Of a DNA stretch of 64,000 bases, positions 23,878 to 31,897 are shown in pieces. Source of the stretch: Chth-196 sp044376515 (GTDB lineage Bacteria; Verrucomicrobiota; Verrucomicrobiia; Chthoniobacterales; Chthoniobacteraceae). Under the pieces are notes generated by a model. It saw nothing but the letters and a program-made list of their open reading frames with translations, was not told where the DNA came from and searched no databases. The position numbers were made by a program, and so were the translations under genes. The stretch spans positions 1-64,000 of the forward strand of contig JBILKV010000002.1 of NCBI GenBank assembly GCA_044376515.1. The letters run 5' to 3'. Positions within the stretch are counted from its first letter, which is position 1; each line of letters opens with the position of its first letter.

Positions 23878-26064
23878 CTAGGCGGCTTGCTGGCCGGATT
23901 GCTGGGCCGCAGGCGGGGGCAGCACTATGCCCACGTTTTGAATCTCAGTTTGCGCCGGCAACTCCTGGTACGACAACACCACGAGTTTGGAAAGCGACGG
24001 CTCGAAGAAGCGGCGGAAAGCCAGACGGAGTTCGGAAGTGGTGATCAACACGGGAATCTGTCCCCGCTCAGCCATCTCCGCCATTTTCCTGGAAAGTTCC
24101 TGCAAAAGGTGTTGGGCCAGCTGCGGATCAATCACCAAGCCGACATCAAACTGGGTACGGTGGACCTTGCTGGTCAGGGCCTGTTCCATGCGCGGCTCAA
24201 TCGTCAGCGCCTTCAACACGCCGGGCTCCGCCTCAAACTCCGCCACGAAATACGTGCCCAAGCGCCGCCGTACATGTTCGGAAAGCTCGTCGGGATTCTT
24301 GGTGAGCGCCGCGACGTCCCCAAGGCTTTCCATGATCGAAGGCAGATTCTTCACAGAAATGCCCTCGCGCAGAAGGTTTTGAAGCACCCGTTGCACCACG
24401 CCGACCCCAAGCGGTTCCGGCACCACGTCGTTGACCAACACCGGCTGGGTTTCCTTGAGGGAATCCAACAGGGCCTGCACATCCTGCCGCCCCAAGATCA
24501 GGTAGGCGTTGCGTTTGAGCATCTCCGAAAGATGGGTGATCAACACCGAACTGGGGTCTACCACAGTGAACCCATGGATTTCTGCCGTGCGTCTCTCCTC
24601 GTCGTCCACCCAGGTGGCCTTGATTCCAAACACGGGCTCCACCGTGGGCACCCCGCGCAGCACCACGGTACTGTTGGAAACATTCATCGCCAACCAGTGC
24701 TTGAGGAGCACCTTGCCCCGTGAAATTTCGCGTCCACGCAACAGGAACCGGTACTCCGAATTTTCCAAATCGAGGCTGTCCCGGATCGCAATCGGAGGAA
24801 TGACCATCCCCATGTCGCGGGCAAAATTCCTGCGGACGCCGGTCACCCGGTCCAGCAGGTCGCCACCGGTCTTTTTGTCGGCCAATCCAACGAGTCCCAG
24901 ACCGAGTTCGATGCAGATCACATCCACCTCCATCAACTTCCGGAACTCCTCTGAGACCGCCCGCGGCTTGGCATCCCCTCCTCCCGCAGGTTTTTCACCC
25001 GCGCCAGGGGCAGCCCCCGAGGCAGCCGGGGAAAGGCTCTTGGCGGTTCCGGCCATCGCGGCGGCCATCGCCTTTTCCTCCTCCTCCTCCACGGCGCGCT
25101 TCAGCTTCCATGTGAGGAGCGAGAGGAGGACGGAAATGACGAGGAAGGGCATCGTGGGCATTCCCGGGACCAGGGCGAAGACGCCCATCATTCCCGCGGC
25201 GATCCCCATGGCGCGCGGGTAGAAGGTGAGCTGCTTGGAAAGGTAGGTGCCCAAGTCGGAATCCTCCGAGGCGCGCGTCACCAAAATACCGGCTGCCAGC
25301 GAAACCACGAGGGCGGGCACCTGTGCGACCAGTCCGTCCCCGATTGAAAGCAGGGTGTACTGGCGCAGGGCCTGTTCGACCGGCATGTTTTTTTGCACAA
25401 CGCCGATGACGATGCCCCCTACGATGTTGATCAAGGTGATGAGGATGCCCGCGATGGCGTCCCCACGCACAAACTTGCTGGCCCCGTCCATCGCGCCGTA
25501 GAAATCGGCTTCCTTCTGGATCTTTGCGCGGCGCCGCGTGGCGGTCGCCTCTTCAATGAGGCCGGCGTTCAACTCCGCGTCGATCGCCATCTGCTTGCCG
25601 GGCATCGCGTCCAAGGTGAAACGCGCAGCCACCTCGGCGATGCGGCCAGCCCCCTTGGTGATGACCATGAAGTTGATGACCACCAGAATGAGAAAGACCA
25701 CCGCCCCCACCACGTAGTTCCCTTGCACCACGAAATCACCGAAGGACTGGATGATGTTGCCCGCATGACCGTCCACCAAAATGAGCCGGGTTGAGGCCAC
25801 GTTGAGCGCCAACCGGTAAAGCGTCACCGAAAGCAGCAACGTCGGGAACCCGGAGAAATCCTCTGGCTCCTTCACGTAAACGATGATCAGCAGGATGAGC
25901 AGCGAAATCGCAATGCTGGTCGCCAGCAAAAGATCCAAAACGCCCGGCCCCACCGGCACCACCAACAGCACCACGGTCCCGAACAGAGCCGCGACAAAGG
26001 CAAGGTCCCCTTTCTTGAGACTCTCAAAAATCTTGGTTGGCGATGGGAAAGCGAGGGCGCTCAT
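23878..26064 (-). CDS. flhA: Flagellar export gate protein FlhA
   Basis: Largest membrane component of the flagellar type III export gate, using proton motive force and docking chaperone-substrate complexes in its cytoplasmic domain. At 728 aa it is of slightly above usual length. About eight transmembrane helices occupy residues 20-325, with the family signature RFTLDAMPGKQMAIDAELNAG split across 147-170. An Ala/Gly-rich linker (~330-380) leads to the cytoplasmic domain (VDVICIELGLGLVGL, then DPSSVLITHLSEM). It ends with a proline/glutamine tail (LPPPAAQQSGQQAA). flhB lies 32 bases upstream and flhF 70 bases downstream. Confidence 0.96.
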   Translation of the reverse strand: MSALAFPSPTKIFESLKKGDLAFVAALFGTVVLLVVPVGPGVLDLLLATSIAISLLILLIIVYVKEPEDFSGFPTLLLSVTLYRLALNVASTRLILVDGHAGNIIQSFGDFVVQGNYVVGAVVFLILVVINFMVITKGAGRIAEVAARFTLDAMPGKQMAIDAELNAGLIEEATATRRRAKIQKEADFYGAMDGASKFVRGDAIAGILITLINIVGGIVIGVVQKNMPVEQALRQYTLLSIGDGLVAQVPALVVSLAAGILVTRASEDSDLGTYLSKQLTFYPRAMGIAAGMMGVFALVPGMPTMPFLVISVLLSLLTWKLKRAVEEEEEKAMAAAMAGTAKSLSPAASGAAPGAGEKPAGGGDAKPRAVSEEFRKLMEVDVICIELGLGLVGLADKKTGGDLLDRVTGVRRNFARDMGMVIPPIAIRDSLDLENSEYRFLLRGREISRGKVLLKHWLAMNVSNSTVVLRGVPTVEPVFGIKATWVDDEERRTAEIHGFTVVDPSSVLITHLSEMLKRNAYLILGRQDVQALLDSLKETQPVLVNDVVPEPLGVGVVQRVLQNLLREGISVKNLPSIMESLGDVAALTKNPDELSEHVRRRLGTYFVAEFEAEPGVLKALTIEPRMEQALTSKVHRTQFDVGLVIDPQLAQHLLQELSRKMAEMAERGQIPVLITTSELRLAFRRFFEPSLSKLVVLSYQELPAQTEIQNVGIVLPPPAAQQSGQQAA

Positions 26065-26096
26065 GAATCAATCCATATGGGAAGCAAGCCGCGTGC

Positions 26097-27191
26097 TCAG
26101 GACTCGGATCTTCTGCGCTTCAACTCGCGGAAATAATCCTTGTGCGTCCGGTATACGAACGCAAGGATCTCCGCAACAGCACGATAAAGATTTACGGGAA
26201 TGGGCTTCCCCACCCTTCCAAACTTGTACAAAATGCGGGCAACCGTGGGGTTCTCAACCACCGGCACCCCTTTTTCGGCGGCGATCGCCTTCAGGCGCCT
26301 CGCAAAGGCCTGCTCCCCCTTGGCCACGACGATCGGCGCCGCTTCCGTGCGGCGGTCATACCGTAGCGCCACCGCAAAGTGGGTAGGGTTGGTCACCAGC
26401 ACGTCCGCCGTCTGCACGGACTGGAGCATCTGGCGCTGGAGGATCCGCCGGGCCATCGCACGCAGCGCGCTCTTGATCTTGGGGTCCCCTTCGGACTGCT
26501 TCGCCTCATCGCGGACCTCCTGTTTGGTCATCATCAGGCTCTTCCGGATCCGATAGGCCTGGTAGGTGTAGTTGAGACCACCGATGATCCCCAGCGCCAG
26601 AATACAGCGCCAAAGTAATACCATTCCAGCTTCCACGATGAAGCCACCGATGCGCTCCACGGGGGCGGGAGTGAAAAAAATGGGATCCTTGAGCACGCTC
26701 ACCAGCGCGCCGCGGATCACCCATGCCACGGCTACAAGCCGGAACGCGTCGGTGGCCACCTTGACCAGACCTTGCATCGAAAAAATCCTCTGAAACCCCT
26801 GTACGGGGTCCAGTTTGTCGGGATTCGGTTCCAGAACCTTCGGAGAAAGGGCGAATTTGGTCTGCACCCCCCCCACGAGAATCGCCGCCACGGTACACAC
26901 CCCCGCCAGCGGGATGCTCAACCCAAACATGGTCTTGAAGGCCTCCAGGCCCCACGTCTTGGCCGCCTCCGGACGAATCTCCGTTCTGGAAAGGTGTCCG
27001 AAGATATCCACGGCGATGGAGGAGACCCGTGCGGCGATCTCACTGCCCAGTGTTGAAATCACCCAGAGCGCTCCTGCAAGGATCGCCACGGCCTGCAGGT
27101 CGGGCGCCCTGGCGAAGTTGCCCATGTCCTGCGCCTCCTGCAGGCGCTTGGGCGTCGGCTGCTCCGTTTTGTTCTGGTCATCTTCGGCCAT
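26097..27191 (-). CDS. flhB: Flagellar export gate protein FlhB (specificity switch)
   Basis: Membrane component of the type III export apparatus that switches from hook to filament substrates after autocleavage. It has 364 aa. The N-terminus EQPTPKRLQEAQDMGNFARAPDL is typical (listed as the conserved block after residue 9). Four membrane helices lie between about 30 and 210. The autocleavage motif NPTH is intact near residues 268-271 (TNPTHFAVALRYDRRTEAP-like region), followed by ARRLKAIAAEKGVPVVENP. It ends with a basic tail (KRRRSES). It lies 31 bases downstream of fliR. Confidence 0.96.
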   Translation of the reverse strand: MAEDDQNKTEQPTPKRLQEAQDMGNFARAPDLQAVAILAGALWVISTLGSEIAARVSSIAVDIFGHLSRTEIRPEAAKTWGLEAFKTMFGLSIPLAGVCTVAAILVGGVQTKFALSPKVLEPNPDKLDPVQGFQRIFSMQGLVKVATDAFRLVAVAWVIRGALVSVLKDPIFFTPAPVERIGGFIVEAGMVLLWRCILALGIIGGLNYTYQAYRIRKSLMMTKQEVRDEAKQSEGDPKIKSALRAMARRILQRQMLQSVQTADVLVTNPTHFAVALRYDRRTEAAPIVVAKGEQAFARRLKAIAAEKGVPVVENPTVARILYKFGRVGKPIPVNLYRAVAEILAFVYRTHKDYFRELKRRRSES

Positions 27192-27222
27192 TTCGCGGGA
27201 CGTTCAGGAATTGGTTCGCCGT

Positions 27223-27978
27223 CTAGGGAATGATCCGGAGCATCGACTCGGGCACCAAGCTGAAGGACTCGAGCAACAACTGCGCCGCTAGGGTCAGGGT
27301 GATGCCAAGCAGGGTCAGCCCCACCACGATCCGCACCGCGAAACTTTCGCCAAACACGTTCATGGAGGGAGCCACCTTGCCCAAAATCGAGAACGTGAAC
27401 GAGATGACAAAGTTGATCGCGATCAACGGAGCGGCAATCTGCATTCCTATGTGGAAAATTTTGCCCGTCGCGGTCACCAGCAGCTCTGGGGCACTCACGT
27501 TCCCCCGCAACATCGCCAGAGGCGCCACATCAAAGCTGCGCAGAAACGCCGCCAACACCGATTGGTGCGCCTCTGAAATAAAAAAGGTCATTGCGGCGAA
27601 CGACGTCAGAAGCTGTCCGACGGGACTTTCAGGGGTGTCGCTCATCGGGTCGATCTGCTGACCCATCGACAGCCCCAGTTCACTGGAGATCACCTGCGCA
27701 GCGACCTCCACGGAGTTCATCGTGAGCCGTACCACCCACCCCATCAGCAGGCCGATCAGCGACTCCTGCGCCATCGCCACCACAATCTCCCCGATGCTCG
27801 CCGGCAGATTGTCGGGTGCCTTGCGCATCCAGACCGCCAGCATCGCCACAAACAACGCCATCATCAACCGGATCATCGCCGGAACCGCTTTGGAGGAGAA
27901 AACCGGGGAAACCACCATCACCCCCGTCGCGCGCACGGAAGCCAGGAACCACATCATCAGGAATTCCCCGTTCAGCAT
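27223..27978 (-). CDS. fliR: Flagellar export gate protein FliR
   Basis: Part of the FliPQR core of the export channel. It has 251 aa with six hydrophobic segments, including FLASVRATGVMVVSPVFSSK (N-terminal), LIGLLMGWVVRLTMNSVEVA near residue 95, and the C-terminal IVVGLTLLGITLTLAAQLLL. The DPMSD-like loop after GLSMGQQI is characteristic of FliR. AAGGA lies about 10 bases before the ATG. Unlike its neighbours it is preceded by a 263-base gap after fliQ, so it may have additional control. Confidence 0.93.
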   Translation of the reverse strand: MLNGEFLMMWFLASVRATGVMVVSPVFSSKAVPAMIRLMMALFVAMLAVWMRKAPDNLPASIGEIVVAMAQESLIGLLMGWVVRLTMNSVEVAAQVISSELGLSMGQQIDPMSDTPESPVGQLLTSFAAMTFFISEAHQSVLAAFLRSFDVAPLAMLRGNVSAPELLVTATGKIFHIGMQIAAPLIAINFVISFTFSILGKVAPSMNVFGESFAVRIVVGLTLLGITLTLAAQLLLESFSLVPESMLRIIP

Positions 27979-28241
27979 AGAAAGGTTCGTCCTTAAAAAA
28001 GGCGCTCACGCGGAGCCACCGGGCCACCGGGCGGCGGAGAAGTGGAAACGGTTCGGCCCGTTTCTTCTGCAAATATCCCCGACGTTGCCGCTCCGGGTCC
28101 TGTTTGTCGGCGGCACACTGGCATTCGGATTACATTCCGCATGACACCGATCCCCGTCGGACGAATCCTTTCACCCCTCCAAACCGACTGGAAACTGAGA
28201 GCGGGCCGTTTCATCGGTGCGCACGGATCAGGCACCCCGCC
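27979..28241. other. 263-base gap between fliQ and fliR
   Basis: This is the largest gap inside the flagellar cluster. On the leftward strand a frame of 80 codons (28235 to 27993) fits neatly between fliQ and fliR. Its translation is rich in Pro, Arg and Gly, has no third-position GC bias and resembles no protein, so I do not call it a gene. The gap could hold an internal promoter or a structured mRNA segment; no convincing promoter boxes are visible. Confidence 0.35.
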
Positions 28242-28511
28242 CTACTGCGTTGCCTCCGGAAGTCGGTTTAGAAAAACAATGGTGAAGTCCATCAGGGTCC
28301 GCAAAATCCACGGCGCCACCACGACCATTGTGATCCCGATCGCCGTCACCTTGGGAATGAACGCCAAGGAAGCCTCCTGAATGCTTGTCACCGCCTGCAA
28401 GAGGCTCACCACCACCCCCACCGTCACCGCAATGATGAGGATCGGGCTGGACACCGTCAGCGAAGTCGTCACCAGCGAGCGCAGGATATCAACGGACTGT
28501 TCGATGTTCAT
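28242..28511 (-). CDS. fliQ: Flagellar export gate protein FliQ
   Basis: Small export-gate subunit of 89 aa with two transmembrane helices (LTVSSPILIIAVTVGVVVSLLQ and KVTAIGITMVVVAPWIL) separated by the conserved loop AVTSIQEASLAFIPK, which matches the family's QA.T.IQE.TL.F.PK. The ATG at 28511 overlaps the end of fliP by 4 bases. An upstream alternative start would add 14 residues with no family support. Confidence 0.95.
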   Translation of the reverse strand: MNIEQSVDILRSLVTTSLTVSSPILIIAVTVGVVVSLLQAVTSIQEASLAFIPKVTAIGITMVVVAPWILRTLMDFTIVFLNRLPEATQ

Positions 28512-29341
28512 GACGCAAAACTTTGCACCAAAGACCGCACAATCAAGTGCCACCCGTCCACCAAAACAAACAACAAGAGCTTAAAGGGCAGCGAAATCAT
28601 CATTGGCGGCATCATCATCATCCCCATAGACATCAATGTCGCCGACACGAGGAAGTCGATCACCAGGAATGGAACATAGATCATGAATCCCATCTGGAAA
28701 GCCGTCCGCAACTCACTCAGCACAAACGCCGGCACCACCACCGTGATCGGCAGATCCTCCGTCTTGGTCACCCCCTGCCCGGAGAGTCCAAGGAAAAAAT
28801 CCACCTCGGACGCCCGCGATTGTTTTATCATGAAGTTTTTCAGGGGCTGCGCCGCGCGTTCGGCAAACTGGACCGTGTTGATCTCACGGTCCATGTAGGG
28901 CTTCAAGGCCTCCTCATTCACCCGCTTCAAGGTTGGAGTCATCACGAACATCGTGAGGAACAAAGACATCCCGATGATGATCTGATTCGAGGGGGCGCCC
29001 TGCAATCCGATCGCGCTCCGGATGAACCCCAGCACAATCACCATTCGCGTGAAGCTCGTCATCAGCATCACGAAGGACGGGGCCAAAGTCAGCACCGTCA
29101 TCAACGCCACGATCTGAATCGCGGTGGAAACGTTCTTCAAATCGTTCTCACCGCCCAGCGCAATCGTCAGGGAGGCGCCTCCCGGCGCCGCAGCAGCCGC
29201 GACCGGTGCCGCCGGGGCTTGGGCGATACCAGATAAAGGAAACAGCAACAGGATCCCAAAAAGACCAACAAACAGTCCCACCCTCCACCCAAGGGCGCGG
29301 CGGGACAGAGAGACGAAACCCTCCTTTTCAATACAGTTCAT
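28508..29341 (-). CDS. fliP: Flagellar export gate protein FliP
   Basis: Core subunit of the FliPQR channel, made with a cleaved signal peptide (about residues 20-42, VGLFVGLFGILLLFPLSGIA). It has 277 aa. Family blocks are present: TVLTLAPSFVMLMTSFTRMV, VLGFIRSAIGLQGAPSNQII, GMSLFLTMFVMTPTL, LPITVVVPAFVLSELRTAFQ, IYVPFLVIDFLVSATLMSMG and MMMPPMMISLPFKLLLFVLV. The start overlaps the fliO end by 4 bases; a start several codons further in is possible. Confidence 0.96.
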   Translation of the reverse strand: MNCIEKEGFVSLSRRALGWRVGLFVGLFGILLLFPLSGIAQAPAAPVAAAAAPGGASLTIALGGENDLKNVSTAIQIVALMTVLTLAPSFVMLMTSFTRMVIVLGFIRSAIGLQGAPSNQIIIGMSLFLTMFVMTPTLKRVNEEALKPYMDREINTVQFAERAAQPLKNFMIKQSRASEVDFFLGLSGQGVTKTEDLPITVVVPAFVLSELRTAFQMGFMIYVPFLVIDFLVSATLMSMGMMMMPPMMISLPFKLLLFVLVDGWHLIVRSLVQSFAS

Positions 29342-29856
29342 TGAACCTCCTTTGTTCCTACGTCCCGCCCTTCAGTCTTTGTCGGGGAAAACGCCGCCGA
29401 GGTTGCATCCGAGAGCGCCTCCGCGAACGCAACGCCCTGCCCGGCTTGATCGCCTTCCAGACCGCATAGGAAATCAATCCGCCCCGGCGAAATTCCGATC
29501 AGCACACGTTTGCCCTCGTACTCTGCCACCACCAGATGCTGACGGTTGCCCACCACACGGCTCTCCTCGATGTGGAGTTTGCGGGCAGTCTTCGCTGCAC
29601 CCCAGGAAACTCCGAAAAAACCTCCCCTTAAGAGCACCGTAAAACCCGCCGCGCCAAGCACGACGATCGTCAGCACATAGCCTAGGAGAGAAACCGATCC
29701 CCCACCGTCGAAGGACCAGCGTTCCCCCGTTGGGAATGCTGCAGGTGGCGCGACGGACGGTCCCTGCGGAGAAGCCTTTTCCTGCGCCCAAATCGAGCCG
29801 CCCCAAAGGGAAACAACCCAGAGGAGGACGGTCGGAAACCGGGCGGCGTAAGCCAT
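29338..29856 (-). CDS. fliO: Flagellar protein FliO
   Basis: Membrane protein that helps FliP assemble. The ATG at 29856 gives 172 aa with an N-terminal signal or helix (residues 8-24) and a second helix (VSLLGYVLTIVVLGAAGFTVLL, about 55-76). A small conserved cytoplasmic domain follows (LHIEESRVVGNRQHLVVAEYEGKRVLIGISPGRI, listed as adjoining family strands). This helix-plus-small-beta-domain form and the position between fliN and fliP identify it; FliO sequences are weakly conserved in general. It starts 13 bases after fliN. Confidence 0.85.
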   Translation of the reverse strand: MAYAARFPTVLLWVVSLWGGSIWAQEKASPQGPSVAPPAAFPTGERWSFDGGGSVSLLGYVLTIVVLGAAGFTVLLRGGFFGVSWGAAKTARKLHIEESRVVGNRQHLVVAEYEGKRVLIGISPGRIDFLCGLEGDQAGQGVAFAEALSDATSAAFSPTKTEGRDVGTKEVQ

Positions 29857-29869
29857 AAGGCACGCGGCC

Positions 29870-30130
29870 CTAGGCTGGCCCGCCAACCATTGTGGTGACC
29901 TTGATCGCAAACTTCTCCTCCACCACAACCACCTCGCCCAGCGCAATCAGTTTGTCGTTGATGTACAGCCCAACGGGATCATCCGCGCGCTGTCCCAACT
30001 GGACTACCGTCCCGGGTTGCAGTTCGAGGACGTCGCGCATCGCCATCTGACAAGATCCAAGCCGGACCGTGAGTTGCACTTTTACATCCAGCACCGCGCT
30101 CAGTCTGGAATCATCGAGAGCATTAACCAT
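29870..30130 (-). CDS. fliN: Flagellar C-ring protein FliN
   Basis: 86-aa protein consisting almost entirely of one SpoA domain: LDVKVQLTVRLGSCQMAMRD, VLELQPGTVVQLGQRADDPV and GLYINDKLIALGEVVVVEEK. It forms the base of the switch ring and part of the export-ATPase docking platform. There is no N-terminal CheC-like extension, so it is the short FliN form rather than FliY. It starts 2 bases after fliM. Confidence 0.95.
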   Translation of the reverse strand: MVNALDDSRLSAVLDVKVQLTVRLGSCQMAMRDVLELQPGTVVQLGQRADDPVGLYINDKLIALGEVVVVEEKFAIKVTTMVGGPA

Positions 30131-30132
30131 AA

Positions 30133-31122
30133 CTATTCCTTTGAGATTCTTTCGTTCAAGTGCACTGCAAGGCGCCCCTCCTCCACCCCGATGGTTCCGT
30201 AGAACTCCTCGGTCTCGGACACCGACAACTTTGTTTGGTCTATCAATTCCTGGGGAAGATGAATCAGGTCGCCTACAGACAAACCCGCAGCCTCCCCGAG
30301 AGTAATGTCACGCACATCCCAAACTGCAGTGATCGGCACCTCAATCATTGCATAGGGCGAACGCCAATGGAGCGGCTTCTGCTTGATTTCAGGAGCGGCC
30401 TTCCCACCGATGCCCGTCTCATGGGTCAGTCCGTCCATTAGCGAAAAGGGAACCGCAATCTGAAGAACTTCCTTCAAGTCACCCACAGAAAGATCGACCT
30501 TGAAGACAAAGAGCGAGGTGTCATCCGAGGCAATCTGCAAAAACCGGCAGCTCGACTCATGACCGACAATCGCAGGGCGCTTGCCCGCGGAGCGCTCGAA
30601 AAGCGAACACCATTCCTTCAGAATCATCACCGCGATCTCGTCCAAAAGCGCAATTTCAATCTCGGTGGGACTCCGGTCCCCCTCGGGCGCAACCCCCTTC
30701 CCACCGAGCAAACGGTTCGCCAGCGCAATGCTTGAGAGCGGCCGCATGTCCAGAACCCCAGCCCCCTCCAAACCTTCGATCTGAAACACTGTCAGGTGCG
30801 TCGGAACGGCGAGCGCGTCGCAAAAAGAGCGGAACGTGGTACTCGCACAGGAAACCGAACTTTTCGCCAGAACAACGTCCATTCTCAGGTACGTCGCAAG
30901 CCGGGCAGAAAGATCGGCGGCGAACTTCTGATGCAACGCCGCGAGTTGGCTCGTGTCCTTCTGCGAGAGAAATCCGGGCTGGCGGAAGTTGTAGGACGTC
31001 ACCACCGAGGAGTCCACCTGCATCCGCAGTCCGTTCGCCGCAATGACCTCCACCAACTGGCCGGTTTTGGTGACCGGCGAGACGAGATCCTCCACCTTGG
31101 GTGCTTCGGAAAGGTCGGTCAT
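30133..31122 (-). CDS. fliM: Flagellar switch protein FliM, atypical N-terminus
   Basis: C-ring protein linking FliG and FliN; in other bacteria its first ~16 residues (LSQxEIDALL) bind phosphorylated CheY. It has 329 aa. The CheC-like middle domain (about 45-230) is intact: TFRSFCDALAVPTHLTVFQI, VLDMRPLSSIALANRLLGGK. The C-terminal SpoA domain is also intact: ITAVWDVRDITLGEAAGLSV, GDLIHLPQELID. The N-terminus is MTDLSEAPKVEDLVSPV, which lacks the EIDALL motif. No ATG upstream could restore it, because fliL ends at the start codon (overlap 31119-31122). Confidence 0.93.
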   Translation of the reverse strand: MTDLSEAPKVEDLVSPVTKTGQLVEVIAANGLRMQVDSSVVTSYNFRQPGFLSQKDTSQLAALHQKFAADLSARLATYLRMDVVLAKSSVSCASTTFRSFCDALAVPTHLTVFQIEGLEGAGVLDMRPLSSIALANRLLGGKGVAPEGDRSPTEIEIALLDEIAVMILKEWCSLFERSAGKRPAIVGHESSCRFLQIASDDTSLFVFKVDLSVGDLKEVLQIAVPFSLMDGLTHETGIGGKAAPEIKQKPLHWRSPYAMIEVPITAVWDVRDITLGEAAGLSVGDLIHLPQELIDQTKLSVSETEEFYGTIGVEEGRLAVHLNERISKE

Positions 31123-31847
31123 TGGATCACGAACTCCGTGAAGAAAATCTGCTTCACAACGTTGGAATTGAGCGCTTTGTTGAAGTTGGCCGCCAATTCG
31201 CTGCGAAGGATGTTCTTGGCTCCCGAGGCCTCCATATCGGCAAGGGAACGCGCGCTCAGGACGGTCAACGCAGCGTCCCGCAGCTTGCTTTTATTTTCCT
31301 CGACGATCACACCGATATTCTGGTCGTCGCTCACCACGCTGAAAGCGCACTTCACATACTTTGTCCCAAGGGAGCCAGTCAGGTTCGAAACTACGTTGGT
31401 AAAGCTGTAAGACCAGCCGTCCTTGGAGTACTGAACCGTAGGCTTTTTCTCCTTATCGCCACCGCCTGCGGGCGCCGCGTCCGCTTTGTGGCCATCCTTG
31501 GCGGGCGCCGCGTCTTTGCCGTGCGCATCCTTCCCATGAGCGTCCTTCGCAGGAGCCGCATCCTTCCCCGCAGGCTTGGCTGCCTCCGGTTTGGCTCCCG
31601 CATCCCCCCCAGAAGGCGTGATGAGCGGAGCGGCATTTTCCGCCGCCACCGCCGACGCCTTGGCCTTTTCCACCATCTCGCCTAGAGACTTTTCCAGTTT
31701 CGGAAGGAACACAGACTTCACCATCACGAAGGAGACCGCCGGCATCGCGACCAGCATGACCGCCAAGGGGATGAACGGATTCGCTTTCTTTACCGGAACC
31801 GGAGGGGCGCCGGCGTCGGCGGGTGGACTGGTTGCTTCGTCTGCCAT
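31119..31847 (-). CDS. fliL: Flagellar basal-body protein FliL with a His/Lys/Asp-rich linker
   Basis: Inner-membrane protein that encircles and supports the stator. It has 242 aa, longer than E. coli FliL (154). A cytoplasmic tail and one transmembrane helix (residues 26-46, FIPLAVMLVAMPAVSFVMV) are followed by an unusual linker (about 70-135) with tandem KDAHG/AHGKD units and many Ala, Lys and Asp. The conserved FliL domain then follows: YSFTNVVSNLTGSLGTKYVK, CAFSVVSDDQN, RDAALTVLSARSLADM, ILRSELAANFNKAL, and QIFFTEFVIQ at the end. It lies between flgE (50 bases) and fliM (overlap). Confidence 0.92.
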   Translation of the reverse strand: MADEATSPPADAGAPPVPVKKANPFIPLAVMLVAMPAVSFVMVKSVFLPKLEKSLGEMVEKAKASAVAAENAAPLITPSGGDAGAKPEAAKPAGKDAAPAKDAHGKDAHGKDAAPAKDGHKADAAPAGGGDKEKKPTVQYSKDGWSYSFTNVVSNLTGSLGTKYVKCAFSVVSDDQNIGVIVEENKSKLRDAALTVLSARSLADMEASGAKNILRSELAANFNKALNSNVVKQIFFTEFVIQ

Positions 31848-31897
31848 GGAAAAGTGAAGTAGAATTGAACAAAACCGCTAGTCTACCGAGCTCTATA

